In this document: positions 28,423-37,112 of the stretch, piece by piece
Layout: each line of letters starts with the position of its first letter
Numbering within the stretch: position 1 is the stretch's first letter
Source of the DNA: Brevibacterium luteolum
GTDB taxonomy: Bacteria; Actinomycetota; Actinomycetes; Actinomycetales; Brevibacteriaceae
Assembly: GCF_013004595.1 (NCBI RefSeq)
Contig: NZ_JABEMC010000003.1
Span: 248,001 to 312,000, forward strand
Direction of reading: 5' to 3'
Length of the DNA: 64,000 nucleotides
Notes under the pieces: model-generated
Told to the model about the DNA's origin: nothing
Database searches by the model: none
The model's input: the letters and a program-made list of their open reading frames with translations, nothing else
Made by a program: the position numbers and the translations under genes

Positions 28423-29205
28423 TCAGCTCGTCCGGGCCTGGCTGGCGGCGTTCACTGCGCTGAGAATCTCGCGCACGATGATCTCTGCGTCGTAGTCGAC
28501 CGTGGCCACATGGTAGCTGCGCCGCAGCATGACGACACGTGGCGAGGTGAGCAGGGCATGGCGCAGCAGGCGGGCGGAGCGGGGGCGAACCACATGATCG
28601 GTAGTGGAGAGACACAGTGTTGTCGGTGCCGTCACCTGCCACAGGCGGCGGCGGACGTGCTTGAACTCTCGGTGCAATGAGGCCACTGCGGCCACCGGCG
28701 TCTGCGTGTAGGCGTGCTCAGCTGCTCCGGGCAGCGCGATGTCGCCGCCGATGCCGGGAACAGATGTCACTACGTGCCGAAGGAATGGCGTCAGCGGCGC
28801 CAGAGGGGAGTCGACGTACAGCGCTGGATTGACGAGGACGAGTCGATCAACCAGGTCGGGGTGTTCGGCTGCCAAGGTCAGGGCGAGTGCTCCGCCCATC
28901 GAGAGGCCGACCACGATGACGGTGTCGTGCTCATCAGCGCATTCCAGCAGTGCGGATTCAGCATCGGCAAGCCAGTCCTGCCAGCGAGTCCCGCTCATCT
29001 CCTGCCAGGTGGTGCCATGTCCTGCAAGTTTCGGCACGCTCACTGACACATCGGCTCGGCTGGCGACCTCGCGCGCAACATCGGCGAAGACCGCTGGAGA
29101 GCCGGTGAAGCCGTGGATGAAGAGCACAGCGGTCGACGCAGACCGGGAACGGATGTCGATGGCTGCGTGGAGGTCGTGATCGTCGCCAGAGGCATTGTCG
29201 TACAT
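28423..29205 (-). CDS. Alpha/beta hydrolase (carboxylesterase / monoacylglycerol-lipase-like)
   Basis: A 260-residue serine hydrolase. The oxyanion strand is FIHGFTGSPAVF, the nucleophile elbow is VVGLSMGGALAL, an acidic residue follows STTDHVV, and the catalytic His is in RSYHVATVDYD. This pattern resembles the Est30-type thermostable carboxylesterases and small lipases. The substrate is unknown. The start at 29205 (ATG) or 29211 (GTG) is uncertain; the much longer ORF to 29673 runs antisense to plsC and is not credible. It is upstream of and coupled to the membrane protein gene at 27984. Confidence 0.88.
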   Translation of the reverse strand: MYDNASGDDHDLHAAIDIRSRSASTAVLFIHGFTGSPAVFADVAREVASRADVSVSVPKLAGHGTTWQEMSGTRWQDWLADAESALLECADEHDTVIVVGLSMGGALALTLAAEHPDLVDRLVLVNPALYVDSPLAPLTPFLRHVVTSVPGIGGDIALPGAAEHAYTQTPVAAVASLHREFKHVRRRLWQVTAPTTLCLSTTDHVVRPRSARLLRHALLTSPRVVMLRRSYHVATVDYDAEIIVREILSAVNAASQARTS

Positions 29206-29367
29206 GGGCACCAGACTGCCATACAAGGAGTGACTCTGACAGTGGATGAGCGTGCAGACCGATGGTCGCTGCGGCGAGGGCGGGCGGCTGCGAGCGTTTT
29301 CCTGCTCACCTCGGCGTTGTAGTAGTCTCGGATTCGTTCGTGACTCAGACTCGTCGAGAGGGGTCGA

Positions 29368-30090
29368 GTGTTCTACTGGCTGCTCAAGCGCATCATCGTC
29401 GGGCCCTTCCTGCGTGCGCTCTTCCGCCCGTGGGTGCGTGGCTTGGAGAACATTCCCGAGTCCGGCGGGGCGATCATCGCCGGCAATCATCTGTCGTTCA
29501 TGGACTCGATCTTCGTGCCGCTCGTCGCACCTCGACCCGTCGTGTATCTGGCCAAGAAGGACTACTTCACAGGCAGAGGCGTCAAAGGCACCGCAACACG
29601 GTGGTTCTTCCGCCTGACGAACCAGCTGCCCATGGACCGGTCCGGCGGTTCGGCCTCCGAAGCCTCTCTGCACTCCGGGTTGAAAGTCCTCAACGGCGGC
29701 AATCTGCTCGGCATCTATCCGGAAGGCACACGCAGCCCTGACGGCAACCTCTACCGCGGGCGCACCGGTGTGGCGCGTCTTGTCCTCGAAGCCGGTGTGC
29801 CGGTTGTGCCGGTGGCGCTGATCGGAACCGACAAGGTGCAGCCGGTGGGCCGAATGCTGCCGCGGCTGCGCCGGATCGGCGTCGTCTTCGGTGAGCCGCT
29901 CGACTTCTCCGAGTACGAGGGCATGGCCGGCGACCGGTTCCTCCTGCGTTCGATCACTGACGACATCATGTACGAGATCCTCCGCCTATCGGGTCAGCGG
30001 TACATCGACACCTATGCCTCGTCAGCCAAAACGAAGCTGCTCGCTGCGAAGAAGGCGGACGAACAGCCATCCGGCGACGCGACGGCCTGA
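29368..30090 (+). CDS. plsC: 1-acyl-sn-glycerol-3-phosphate acyltransferase
   Basis: Adds the second acyl chain in phospholipid synthesis at the membrane. The PlsC motifs are present: NHLSFMD (HX4D), YPEGTRSPDG and a VPVVPVALIG strand. The length is 240 residues. The GTG start at 29368 has GAGAGGGG upstream, and a TAGTCT -10 lies near 29323. It is a single gene divergent from the hydrolase. Several PlsC paralogues usually exist in actinobacteria, so its acyl acceptor is inferred. Confidence 0.9.
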   Translation: MFYWLLKRIIVGPFLRALFRPWVRGLENIPESGGAIIAGNHLSFMDSIFVPLVAPRPVVYLAKKDYFTGRGVKGTATRWFFRLTNQLPMDRSGGSASEASLHSGLKVLNGGNLLGIYPEGTRSPDGNLYRGRTGVARLVLEAGVPVVPVALIGTDKVQPVGRMLPRLRRIGVVFGEPLDFSEYEGMAGDRFLLRSITDDIMYEILRLSGQRYIDTYASSAKTKLLAAKKADEQPSGDATA

Positions 30091-30140
30091 ATCGCCTGTC
30101 TCCCGACTGTCCAACGGGGTCGAAAGTCGTTCGATTCCTT

Positions 30141-30171
30141 CGATAACGGCGACACGCGCAAATCGTTATCG
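30141..30171. promoter_or_regulatory. Inverted repeat upstream of merR-type gene
   Basis: CGATAACG (30141-30148) and CGTTATCG (30164-30171) are perfect 8 bp inverted arms, 23 bp centre to centre (about two helical turns). They lie about 150-180 bp before the MerR gene and 70-100 bp before a TAGAAT -10 at about 30251. A candidate operator. Confidence 0.4.
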
Positions 30172-30319
30172 GCAGGTGTTTGGCCAGGGGAAACTCAGCC
30201 AGTAGGTTCGATGTGTACGTTAACCCCGAGTCGCTCGAGGGTCATGCGGTAGAATTGTGACACTGCCGCAAACCGGAATGCGACTTCGCTTCCCCTAGGG
30301 GCTAAAAGGAGGAGTCGGT

Positions 30320-30895
30320 GTGAACCGCTCAAGTCAGGAACAGGCTGCCGCGCCCGCCGTGCCGCCTTCAGCTCAAGGTCTGCTGTTCGATGACGATCTG
30401 CCGAACCTTGACGAAGATGCCGGCTACCGCGGAACGACAGTCATCAAGGTTGTCGGCATCACCTACCGCCAGCTCGACTACTGGGCACGCACCGATCTCG
30501 TCGTCCCTTCGATCCGCACTGCCACCGGTTCGGGATCGCAGCGTCTCTACAGCTTCCGCGACATTCTCGTTCTCAAGATCGTCAAGCGCCTCCTCGACAC
30601 CGGCGTCGGTCTTCAGCAGATCCGCACGGCAGTCGGGCATCTGCGGGAACGCGGTGTGCAGGATCTTGCCACGATCACTCTGATGAGCGATGGATCCAGC
30701 GTCTTCGAATGCACGTCGACTGATGAGGTCATCGACCTTGTGCAGGGAGGTCAGGGAGTCTTCGCCATCGCGGTGGGAAGCGTTTTCCGCGAGGTCGAAG
30801 GTTCGCTGGTTGAGCTGCCGAGCGAGCGTCCGGAGGACGAGCTGCCGCTCGTCGATGAGCTTGCGCAGCTTCGTGAGCGCCGCAAGGCCAACTGA
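30320..30895 (+). CDS. MerR family transcriptional regulator
   Basis: A 191-residue protein with a winged helix-turn-helix at about residues 40-110 (VVGITYRQLDYWARTDLVVPS, then SGSQRLYSFRDILVLKIVKRLLDTG). No effector-binding cysteines are seen. The C-terminal part (about 125-165) forms a small domain, as in the conserved actinobacterial MerR protein Rv1828, which is essential-like and binds DNA as a dimer. The GTG start has a strong AAAGGAGG. A TAGAAT box upstream and the inverted repeat at 30141 may control it. Confidence 0.9.
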   Translation: MNRSSQEQAAAPAVPPSAQGLLFDDDLPNLDEDAGYRGTTVIKVVGITYRQLDYWARTDLVVPSIRTATGSGSQRLYSFRDILVLKIVKRLLDTGVGLQQIRTAVGHLRERGVQDLATITLMSDGSSVFECTSTDEVIDLVQGGQGVFAIAVGSVFREVEGSLVELPSERPEDELPLVDELAQLRERRKAN

Positions 30896-30908
30896 ACAAC
30901 GTCGTCAC

Positions 30909-30949
30909 AGCGAAGCGGCCGGGAGCAGACTGCTCCCGGCCGCTTCGCT
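30909..30949. terminator. Bidirectional terminator between merR and parA-like genes
   Basis: A nearly perfect palindrome: AGCGAAGCGGCCGGGAG pairs with CTCCCGGCCGCTTCGCT, with CAGACTG at the tip. Confidence 0.85.
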
Positions 30950-30997
30950 CTTCACGGAGTGAAGAGGCGCCGATCCGCGATTGCCCTGCTCAGCTGC

Positions 30998-32590
30998 TCA
31001 GCGGCCGAACCACTTGCGCCTGGTGTTCTTCTCACGTTCGCGGCGCTCACGCAGCTGCCGCCGTGTGAGGAATGCCTCTTCCCCTCCGGCCGGCTCATGG
31101 ATCGGAACGGGGCCGGAACCAGGGTCGACGAGCGGCATAGCAGCGGTCTCCACTCCCGCGTCGTCCTGCCGTGACTGCGGCTGTGCTGGTGGCGTCGATC
31201 CGGTGGGTTGGCTGCCGACCGTGGGAGCTGAGCTCGGTTTCGGCGGCTGCGGATGGGCACCGTCATTGCGGGACGGGCGCTGATCGCGACGGTGCCTTTC
31301 TTCAGCTGGATCAGAGCTGTCGGCTGCGACCGTGTCAGCCGGGGCACTCGGTGTCGTCGGGGTGTCCGGGTCCTTCGTCGAGCGCGCATCTCCTGCCGAG
31401 ACTGCTTGAGATGGTGCCTGTGACGGTGTCGTCTCCTCGCCCCGGTCGGCTCCGTCAGTCTGGGCGGCTCGGTCAGCCTGGGCGACTCGGTCAGCCTGGG
31501 CGACTCGGTCAGCCTGGTCGGATTCGGCCTGTGCTTCCGGTGCTGAGGCTGTTTCGGCTGCGAGGCCTGCCGACTTCCTGCTCTCGGCCCCATCGGCCGG
31601 GGCAGGGGAGCTGGTGGCAGAGTCTGTCGCCTGCGCAGCGCTGTCTACTGTCGCTGCCTGGCCCTGCTTGCCGGAATCGCCGTGCAGTTCGGCAGCAGTC
31701 GACGGACGTTCATCTGCTGTGAGAGATGCGTCGGACCGCTGTGCATCTCCGGAGCCGCCAGACGCAGCCGACGACGCCGGGGTGGCCTTGGCATCTGCTT
31801 TGCGGCGGATGCGTTCGGAACGCAGCGCGCGATCGAGGATCTTGTCGAACGCTGCAGCGAGCTCGGCTGCCGGCTTGCCCGGCCAGGAGTGGATCGGACG
31901 CGCGGATCCCTGAGCCTGCTGCAGAACTGTGCGTTCGGGTATCGGCGGGTTGACCACCAATGGGCCGAACATCTCGCGCAGCTCGTCAATGCGATAGGAG
32001 TGCTCGCGGGACTGCAGCCGGGCGCGATTGACGACGATGCCCAGAGGCTGCAGGTCGCTAGCGGTGCGGCGACGCAGTTCGTCGGTGGCGCGGAGCGCGC
32101 GGTCGGCTGCGGCGACGGAGAAGAGCCCGGGCTCGGTGACGATGAGCACGCGGCTGCTTGCGGTCCACGCAGCGCGAGTGAGGCCATTGAGCGAAGGCGG
32201 GCAGTCGATGAGCACGAGGCGATAGCCGGCCCCGGCCTTATGAATGGCCTCCGAGAGTCGACGCAGGTAGCGCAGCGACAAGGTGGGCTGATCGAACTCG
32301 GCAGCGCGGGGCGATCCGGAGATCACATCGATATGACCGCGCTGATCGCCGACCCAACCGCTGGGAACAACGGCGCGTTCGAGAATCCGCTTGCGCGGTG
32401 CAGCGAGGACATCGGCGATGTCGACTTCGGTGCGCACCGGGATGTCGAGGCCTGTCGAGGCATCCGCCTGCGGATCCATATCGATCACCAGGGTCGGGAT
32501 GCCGCGGCTGTAGGCAGCAGAGGCCAAACCGAGGGTCACCGAGGTCTTGCCGACCCCACCTTTGAGACTAGAGACGCTGAGCACAAGCAC
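30998..32590 (-). CDS. Orphan ParA/MinD-type ATPase with a long disordered tail
   Basis: Residues 1 to about 255 form a ParA-type P-loop ATPase: deviant Walker A KGGVGKTS (residues 10-17), VIDMDPQADAST for Walker A', and LVLIDCPPSLNGLT for Walker B. The remaining 275 residues are low-complexity, rich in Ala/Ser/Asp/Pro, with a tandem ADRVAQ repeat, then a basic end (RRQLRERREREKNTRRKW). No ParB gene or obvious parS cluster is adjacent, so chromosome segregation is not its evident role; cell polarity or positioning is possible. GTG 32590 is chosen because TACCGT lies 6 nt upstream with GTGACC 17 bp further; GTG 32614 is an alternative. Confidence 0.85.
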   Translation of the reverse strand: MLVLSVSSLKGGVGKTSVTLGLASAAYSRGIPTLVIDMDPQADASTGLDIPVRTEVDIADVLAAPRKRILERAVVPSGWVGDQRGHIDVISGSPRAAEFDQPTLSLRYLRRLSEAIHKAGAGYRLVLIDCPPSLNGLTRAAWTASSRVLIVTEPGLFSVAAADRALRATDELRRRTASDLQPLGIVVNRARLQSREHSYRIDELREMFGPLVVNPPIPERTVLQQAQGSARPIHSWPGKPAAELAAAFDKILDRALRSERIRRKADAKATPASSAASGGSGDAQRSDASLTADERPSTAAELHGDSGKQGQAATVDSAAQATDSATSSPAPADGAESRKSAGLAAETASAPEAQAESDQADRVAQADRVAQADRAAQTDGADRGEETTPSQAPSQAVSAGDARSTKDPDTPTTPSAPADTVAADSSDPAEERHRRDQRPSRNDGAHPQPPKPSSAPTVGSQPTGSTPPAQPQSRQDDAGVETAAMPLVDPGSGPVPIHEPAGGEEAFLTRRQLRERREREKNTRRKWFGR

Positions 32591-32596
32591 ACTCTT

Positions 32597-32625
32597 ACGG
32601 TATCCGATTCGCACATCGCGGTCAC
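32597..32625 (-). promoter_or_regulatory. Promoter of the parA-like gene
   Basis: On the minus strand GTGACC (-35), a 17 bp spacer, TACCGT (-10), six bases, then GTG 32590. Confidence 0.5.
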
Positions 32626-32709
32626 GGACCTCGCCCGGCAGGTGGCCAGCAGTTTCAACAGATCACCATCTGTGCTGACCTCAGGAGGTCCGACCTCAGC
32701 GCAGTGCGC

Positions 32710-35700
32710 TCAGCCGCCAGGGGAGGAGCGGTGGGTGATCGTCGATCCGGTGGGGCTCCGCTCGATGCGCAGCTGCTGGGGAATCGACTGCAGCATGGAC
32801 TGCACGTGGGAGATGACTCCGACACATCGTCCACCGGCGCGCAGCTCGTCCAGCACCTCCAGAACCTGGGCCAGTGCGTCAGGATCGAGCGAGCCGAAGC
32901 CTTCGTCGATGAACAGCGAATCCAATCTGATGCCGCCGGCTGCGGCCGCCACGGTGTCGGCCAGCCCGAGCGCCAGGGCCAATGAGGCCATGAATGTCTC
33001 GCCGCCTGAGAGTGAGCGGGGATCGCGCGGTTCGTCGGTGAACGTATCGAGCACTTGCAGGCCGAGGCCGGCGCGCTTCTCCCGTCGGTGCAGGGAGAGG
33101 TCGTGGATGAGCGTGAACCGACCGCCGCTCATCGTCTGCAATCGTTCGGAGGCATTATGTGCGACTTCGACGAACAGCGACAGCAGGGCATATGAGCTCA
33201 GCGGCAGCCGGTGAAGGTTGTCAGCGGAGGTGGCGCGCACGATGCCATCAAGGGCGACGTCTCCACGGCGCTGTGCGACCTCGGCTTCCACCTCGGCGGC
33301 GGTGTGCAGGAAGCGCTCGCGCAGCTGGACGAGATCCGCGGCATCATGTCTGTGCACCGCCAGCAGCTGACCCAGATGCTCGGCGTCGGAGGCGGCGGTC
33401 GTGCGCTGCTCAGCGGTGACGGCGACACTGTCTATCAGCTCCTCGTCTGATGCTGTGTCAGCGCAGGCGGGCGAGTACCAGTCCTGGCTTGTCAGCTCTG
33501 CGATCCGGGCGGCCTCATCAGCAGCGGCGCGCAGAGCGCTGTCGACTCCAGTCTTATCGATCTGGCGGGCTTCCTGATAATCGTTTCTGTCGGTGAAGCC
33601 GGCCTCAGTCAGTGCCGTCTCAAACGCGTCTCGGCGTTCGGCCGACTCGGCGGCTGTGTCTTCTCGCTTCGTCTGTGCCTGGATCAGCGTTTCACCGGCA
33701 TTGCGCAAGCGCTGCAGCTGAGCTGCGCACTCCTCAGCAGCCGCGGAGGTGTCGGGGGTTTCGAACCCGAACGGATGCAGAGCCGCTGCTTGGTCGCCTG
33801 AGACCACGTCATCGAGCTGCTTCAACTGGCCGCCGACTGCCGACAGCTGGGTGGCGCTTGTCTGGGCGTCTTCCCGAGCTGAGGCCTGCTGCTGTTCGAG
33901 CGCGACTCGCTTCTGCTGCAGTTCGTCACGCTCTCTGCGTGCCTGATCGAGCTCGCGAAGTGTCTGTGCGGCGGTGTCGCGTGCCTGAGTGAGTTCGGCA
34001 AGCGAGACAGCTGCGTCCTCACCTGCCAGCTCGTCGAGGCTGCGGGTCAGGGCAGTGATCCGGGCGCGCGACTCTGCCAGCGTGCTGCGTGCGGTATTGG
34101 TGGCGTTCTGCGCCTGAGTCCACGCGTTCAGCGCTGCGTCCTCGTCAGATTTCGTCACCGTGTCGTCGGTGGGCTTTGCCGGTGCGGGATGTTCGGTGGC
34201 ACCGCAAACGGAGCACGCGTGTCCCGATGTCAGCTCGGCAGCGAGTTCTGCTGCGATACCGGCCAGACGGGTCGAACGGATGCGGGCGTAGGTGTCCTTG
34301 GCGGCGGATTCCTCGGCCTGCCTGTCCTTCAGCGCTTCCTGCTGTTTGTCGCGCTGCTGCTCGGCGGCGGTGATCTCGTCGCCGCGCTGCTGGCGGATCG
34401 CAGCGGCTTCCAGTGCGCGCAGCAGCCGGTCGTATTCCCGCTGGACGTCACTGCGAGTCTCAAGCCGGGCGTTGAGCTCATCAAGTGCGGCATCCTGGGC
34501 AGCGGCTTTCTCCTCCAGTTCGGCCACCCGGCCGGCTGCGGCCGTCTGCTTCTGCTGGAGGTCGGTGCGCTCACGCGTGAGGTCAGCGACGCGTGTCAGG
34601 TGCGTGGCGATGCTGGCCGCCGCGCGCTGACCGTCGCCAGCTGCCTGAACGATATGTTCGGCAGAGGTGGTCTCAGGCTGGCGGGGGAGTGCAGAAAGTT
34701 CTGTGCTGAAAGCCGTCAGCGCTGCGGTGTGGTGCTTCTCTGCCGCTTCCTGTTCGCGGACGGCACGGTCAGCTTCACGTCCGTACGGTGCGACGCTCTC
34801 TGCCTTGATCGCCTGGCGTTGCAGCTGGGACAGCCGTGCGCGCTCGTCAGCAGAGGTGGCGTAGGCCTCCTGCCGGCTGCGCAGCTGTGTGAGCTTCTCA
34901 CGGTCAGCCTGACGTGCCGCTGCTGCGTCGGCAGCCGCTTCGGCATCGGCAGAGCGCGTGCGCGCAGACTGCAGCACCTCAGTGAAGACGTCGATCCGTT
35001 CGCGCACGACGCTGACCGCCGCCCCCAGCACGGCATCGACATCGGCGACACTCGGATGGGCCGCGGTCGGGATCGGCAGATCCTCGCCGCAGCTGCCCTG
35101 CGCCTGGCGCATGAGCGTCTGCCGTTCCTGTGACACGGCATCGAGTGCGGCACGCGCCTGCCGGGCCCGTGCCTCGAGGATCGACTCCAGATCCGTGAAG
35201 TGCTCGGTGTTGAACAACCGCCTGAGGATGGGCTCGCGTTCGATCGGATCTGCCCGCAGGAAACGGGCGAACTCGCCTTGGGGGAGCAGCACGATCTGCA
35301 TGAACTGGGCGGCCTTGAGCCCGAGCACCCGGTTGATCTCCGCCTGCACCTCCGACACGGTGCGGCCGATCCCATCCCAGTGCCCCGACTCCGGGTTGAA
35401 CACCGACAGCTCAGCGGTCGCCTTCGCCTCGGTCATACCGGTGCCGCGCTTCTTGGGGCGCATGTAGCGCGGGCTGCGCCGGACTCTCCACCGCCGTGCC
35501 TGCGCAGTGAATTCGACCTCGACGTAGGTCGGGGTGTCAGGATCGGCGTAATGGCTGCGGTAGTCCTCAGCGTCGCTGCGCGCCCCGGGCACGGTGCCGT
35601 AGAGCCCGAAGGCGAGCGCATCGAGGATCGTCGTCTTGCCTGCCCCGGTCGGACCGCTGATGAGGAACAGACCATCAGCACCGAGCTCGTCGAAGTCGAC

Positions 35701-35757
35701 GGCCTGTGCGCCGGGGAACGGACCGAAAGCCTGCATCTGCAGCGAGTTCATCCTCAT
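32710..35757 (-). CDS. sbcC: Exonuclease SbcC (Rad50-like SMC ATPase)
   Basis: The ATPase subunit of the SbcCD nuclease that opens DNA hairpins and double-strand ends. The N-terminal Walker A is GPTGAGKT (residues 35-42). Two long coiled-coil arms flank the zinc hook CSVC (Cys515, Cys518). The ABC signature LSGGETFMASLALALGL is near residue 915, followed by DEGFGSLD for Walker B. The length of 1015 residues is typical. Its ATG overlaps the sbcD stop by 4 bp (ATGA), which fixes this start. Confidence 0.97.
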   Translation of the reverse strand: MRMNSLQMQAFGPFPGAQAVDFDELGADGLFLISGPTGAGKTTILDALAFGLYGTVPGARSDAEDYRSHYADPDTPTYVEVEFTAQARRWRVRRSPRYMRPKKRGTGMTEAKATAELSVFNPESGHWDGIGRTVSEVQAEINRVLGLKAAQFMQIVLLPQGEFARFLRADPIEREPILRRLFNTEHFTDLESILEARARQARAALDAVSQERQTLMRQAQGSCGEDLPIPTAAHPSVADVDAVLGAAVSVVRERIDVFTEVLQSARTRSADAEAAADAAAARQADREKLTQLRSRQEAYATSADERARLSQLQRQAIKAESVAPYGREADRAVREQEAAEKHHTAALTAFSTELSALPRQPETTSAEHIVQAAGDGQRAAASIATHLTRVADLTRERTDLQQKQTAAAGRVAELEEKAAAQDAALDELNARLETRSDVQREYDRLLRALEAAAIRQQRGDEITAAEQQRDKQQEALKDRQAEESAAKDTYARIRSTRLAGIAAELAAELTSGHACSVCGATEHPAPAKPTDDTVTKSDEDAALNAWTQAQNATNTARSTLAESRARITALTRSLDELAGEDAAVSLAELTQARDTAAQTLRELDQARRERDELQQKRVALEQQQASAREDAQTSATQLSAVGGQLKQLDDVVSGDQAAALHPFGFETPDTSAAAEECAAQLQRLRNAGETLIQAQTKREDTAAESAERRDAFETALTEAGFTDRNDYQEARQIDKTGVDSALRAAADEAARIAELTSQDWYSPACADTASDEELIDSVAVTAEQRTTAASDAEHLGQLLAVHRHDAADLVQLRERFLHTAAEVEAEVAQRRGDVALDGIVRATSADNLHRLPLSSYALLSLFVEVAHNASERLQTMSGGRFTLIHDLSLHRREKRAGLGLQVLDTFTDEPRDPRSLSGGETFMASLALALGLADTVAAAAGGIRLDSLFIDEGFGSLDPDALAQVLEVLDELRAGGRCVGVISHVQSMLQSIPQQLRIERSPTGSTITHRSSPGG

Positions 35758-36917
35758 GACGTCGCCTCCCGCAGCTCCAGCAGCGCTGAGTCGAAGCGGG
35801 CGAGATCCTCGACATCAGCCGGCTGTCCGGTGACATGAGAGATGAAGTCGGAGAACACCTCGCGGTCAGTGCGTTCGACGCTGCCCTGCGCTGCTGCTTC
35901 ATGTGCCTGTGCAGGCTGTGCGGCATTGACCCAGGTCATCTTGATGAGCTGCGGGAAGGTCTCCTTCAGCCGGCCGAGTGCCCCGGTCACCCGAGCCGGG
36001 TCGGTCAGTTCGGCGGCCACGAGGGTTTCGGTGAGATCTTCGCCATCGGCACGTGCCGCCCGCCCGGTCTCGAGCACCTCCTCAAGCGTGCCGCGCAGGG
36101 TGCGCACATCGCTGAAAGCAGGTAGGGCGATGCTCTCGACGCTGAGCTCCGGGCCCGAGGTGTCGAGCAGCAGCATCCGCTTGGGTGTCTTGGCCTCGGT
36201 GAAGGAGTACGGCAGTGGGGACCCGGAATACCGGACGATGTCGGTGACGTCCTGGGGCCGGTGCAGATGCCCGAGAGCCGCGTAATCTGCACCGGCGAAG
36301 ACATCAGCGGAGACGACCGAGACGCCACCGACGTCGATCGAGCGCTCCGATTCGCTGGCCAGCGACTGCCCGCCGACGAAAGCGTGAGCTGCGACGATGA
36401 GGAAGGCGTCTGGGTACCGCTGCTGGTGATCGGTGCGGATGAGGTCCATGACGTGTGCCAGCACCGCCTCATGGCTGCGGGCACACCCGAACTTCCCGGC
36501 CACCAGTCCAGGTTCCAGATACGGGATCCCGTACACCACCGCCTCGGGCGAGGACGCACTGCCGCCCAGCAGCACCGGCCAGGTGAGATCGGAGATCCGG
36601 GTGCGGATGTGCAGGCCGGCATGATCGAGGGTGCGGCGCCCGTGGCCGAGCCGCATAAACGAATCGTGGTTGCCGCTGGTGGCGATGACCCGGACTCCGG
36701 AATCGAGGAGCGCAGTGACAGTCTCATCGAAGTTCGTCAGAGCATCAGCCGGAGGGATCGCTCGATCGTAGACGTCCCCGGCGACAAGCACTGCGTCGAT
36801 GCGCTCGGCAGCGACGACGTCGAGCAAATGGTTGAGGAACGCACGCTGCGCGGCGGTCTGGTCGACACCGAAGAAGGTGCGCCCCAGATGCCAGTCAGAG
36901 GTGTGGAGGATCCGCAT
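35754..36917 (-). CDS. sbcD: Exonuclease SbcD (Mre11-like nuclease)
   Basis: The metallophosphoesterase subunit of SbcCD. Metal-binding motifs in order: HTSDWHLGR (5-13), GDVYDR (about 47), SGNHDS (about 80), AAHAFVGG and GHLHRPQ. The length is 387 residues. TAGGCT lies 6 nt before the ATG, so the sbcD-sbcC message is probably leaderless. Confidence 0.97.
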   Translation of the reverse strand: MRILHTSDWHLGRTFFGVDQTAAQRAFLNHLLDVVAAERIDAVLVAGDVYDRAIPPADALTNFDETVTALLDSGVRVIATSGNHDSFMRLGHGRRTLDHAGLHIRTRISDLTWPVLLGGSASSPEAVVYGIPYLEPGLVAGKFGCARSHEAVLAHVMDLIRTDHQQRYPDAFLIVAAHAFVGGQSLASESERSIDVGGVSVVSADVFAGADYAALGHLHRPQDVTDIVRYSGSPLPYSFTEAKTPKRMLLLDTSGPELSVESIALPAFSDVRTLRGTLEEVLETGRAARADGEDLTETLVAAELTDPARVTGALGRLKETFPQLIKMTWVNAAQPAQAHEAAAQGSVERTDREVFSDFISHVTGQPADVEDLARFDSALLELREATS

Positions 36918-36923
36918 GCTGCC

Positions 36924-36929
36924 AGCCTA
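36924..36929 (-). promoter_or_regulatory. -10 (TAGGCT) of leaderless sbcDC
   Basis: On the minus strand TAGGCT, six bases (GGCAGC), then the ATG of sbcD. Confidence 0.55.
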
Positions 36930-37112
36930 GCCAAGACCACGGACACCGCTTCGACGTCAGGCCGGTCACATCCGCGCCCGGCCCTGCCCGTACACTTGGA
37001 GCAGCAAACTGGAACCTGTGCACGGTGGCGGAAACCGCCCTGAGTACAGTTAGGAACCGATAAAGGAATTCCGCCGACCATCCGTCGGCGCCGAGAGGAA
37101 CGGTCATACCTG

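Noticed and set aside
29206-29673. N-terminal extension of the alpha/beta hydrolase
   Set aside because: It runs antisense through plsC and lacks homology.
30126-30145. A GTTCGATTCC string resembling a tRNA T-loop
   Set aside because: No acceptor stem, D-arm or anticodon arm can be folded around it.
31455-31515. Tandem GGTCAGCCTGGGCGACTC-like repeats considered as a CRISPR or regulatory repeat
   Set aside because: The repeats are in frame and encode the ADRVAQ repeats of the ParA-like tail; there are no spacers.
32640-32709. Repeated ACCTCAG strings after sbcC considered as a terminator
   Set aside because: The best stem is only about four base pairs and the repeats are mostly direct, so no confident hairpin forms.
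31682-33214. A 510-codon open frame on the plus strand
   Set aside because: Antisense shadow of the parA-like gene and of sbcC; no motif or ribosome site.
37026-37091. Two small hairpins in the pyc leader (GGCGG-AAA-CCGCC and CGCCGA...TCGGCG) considered as a riboswitch
   Set aside because: Short stems, no match to a known riboswitch plan, and such stems are frequent in GC-rich DNA.
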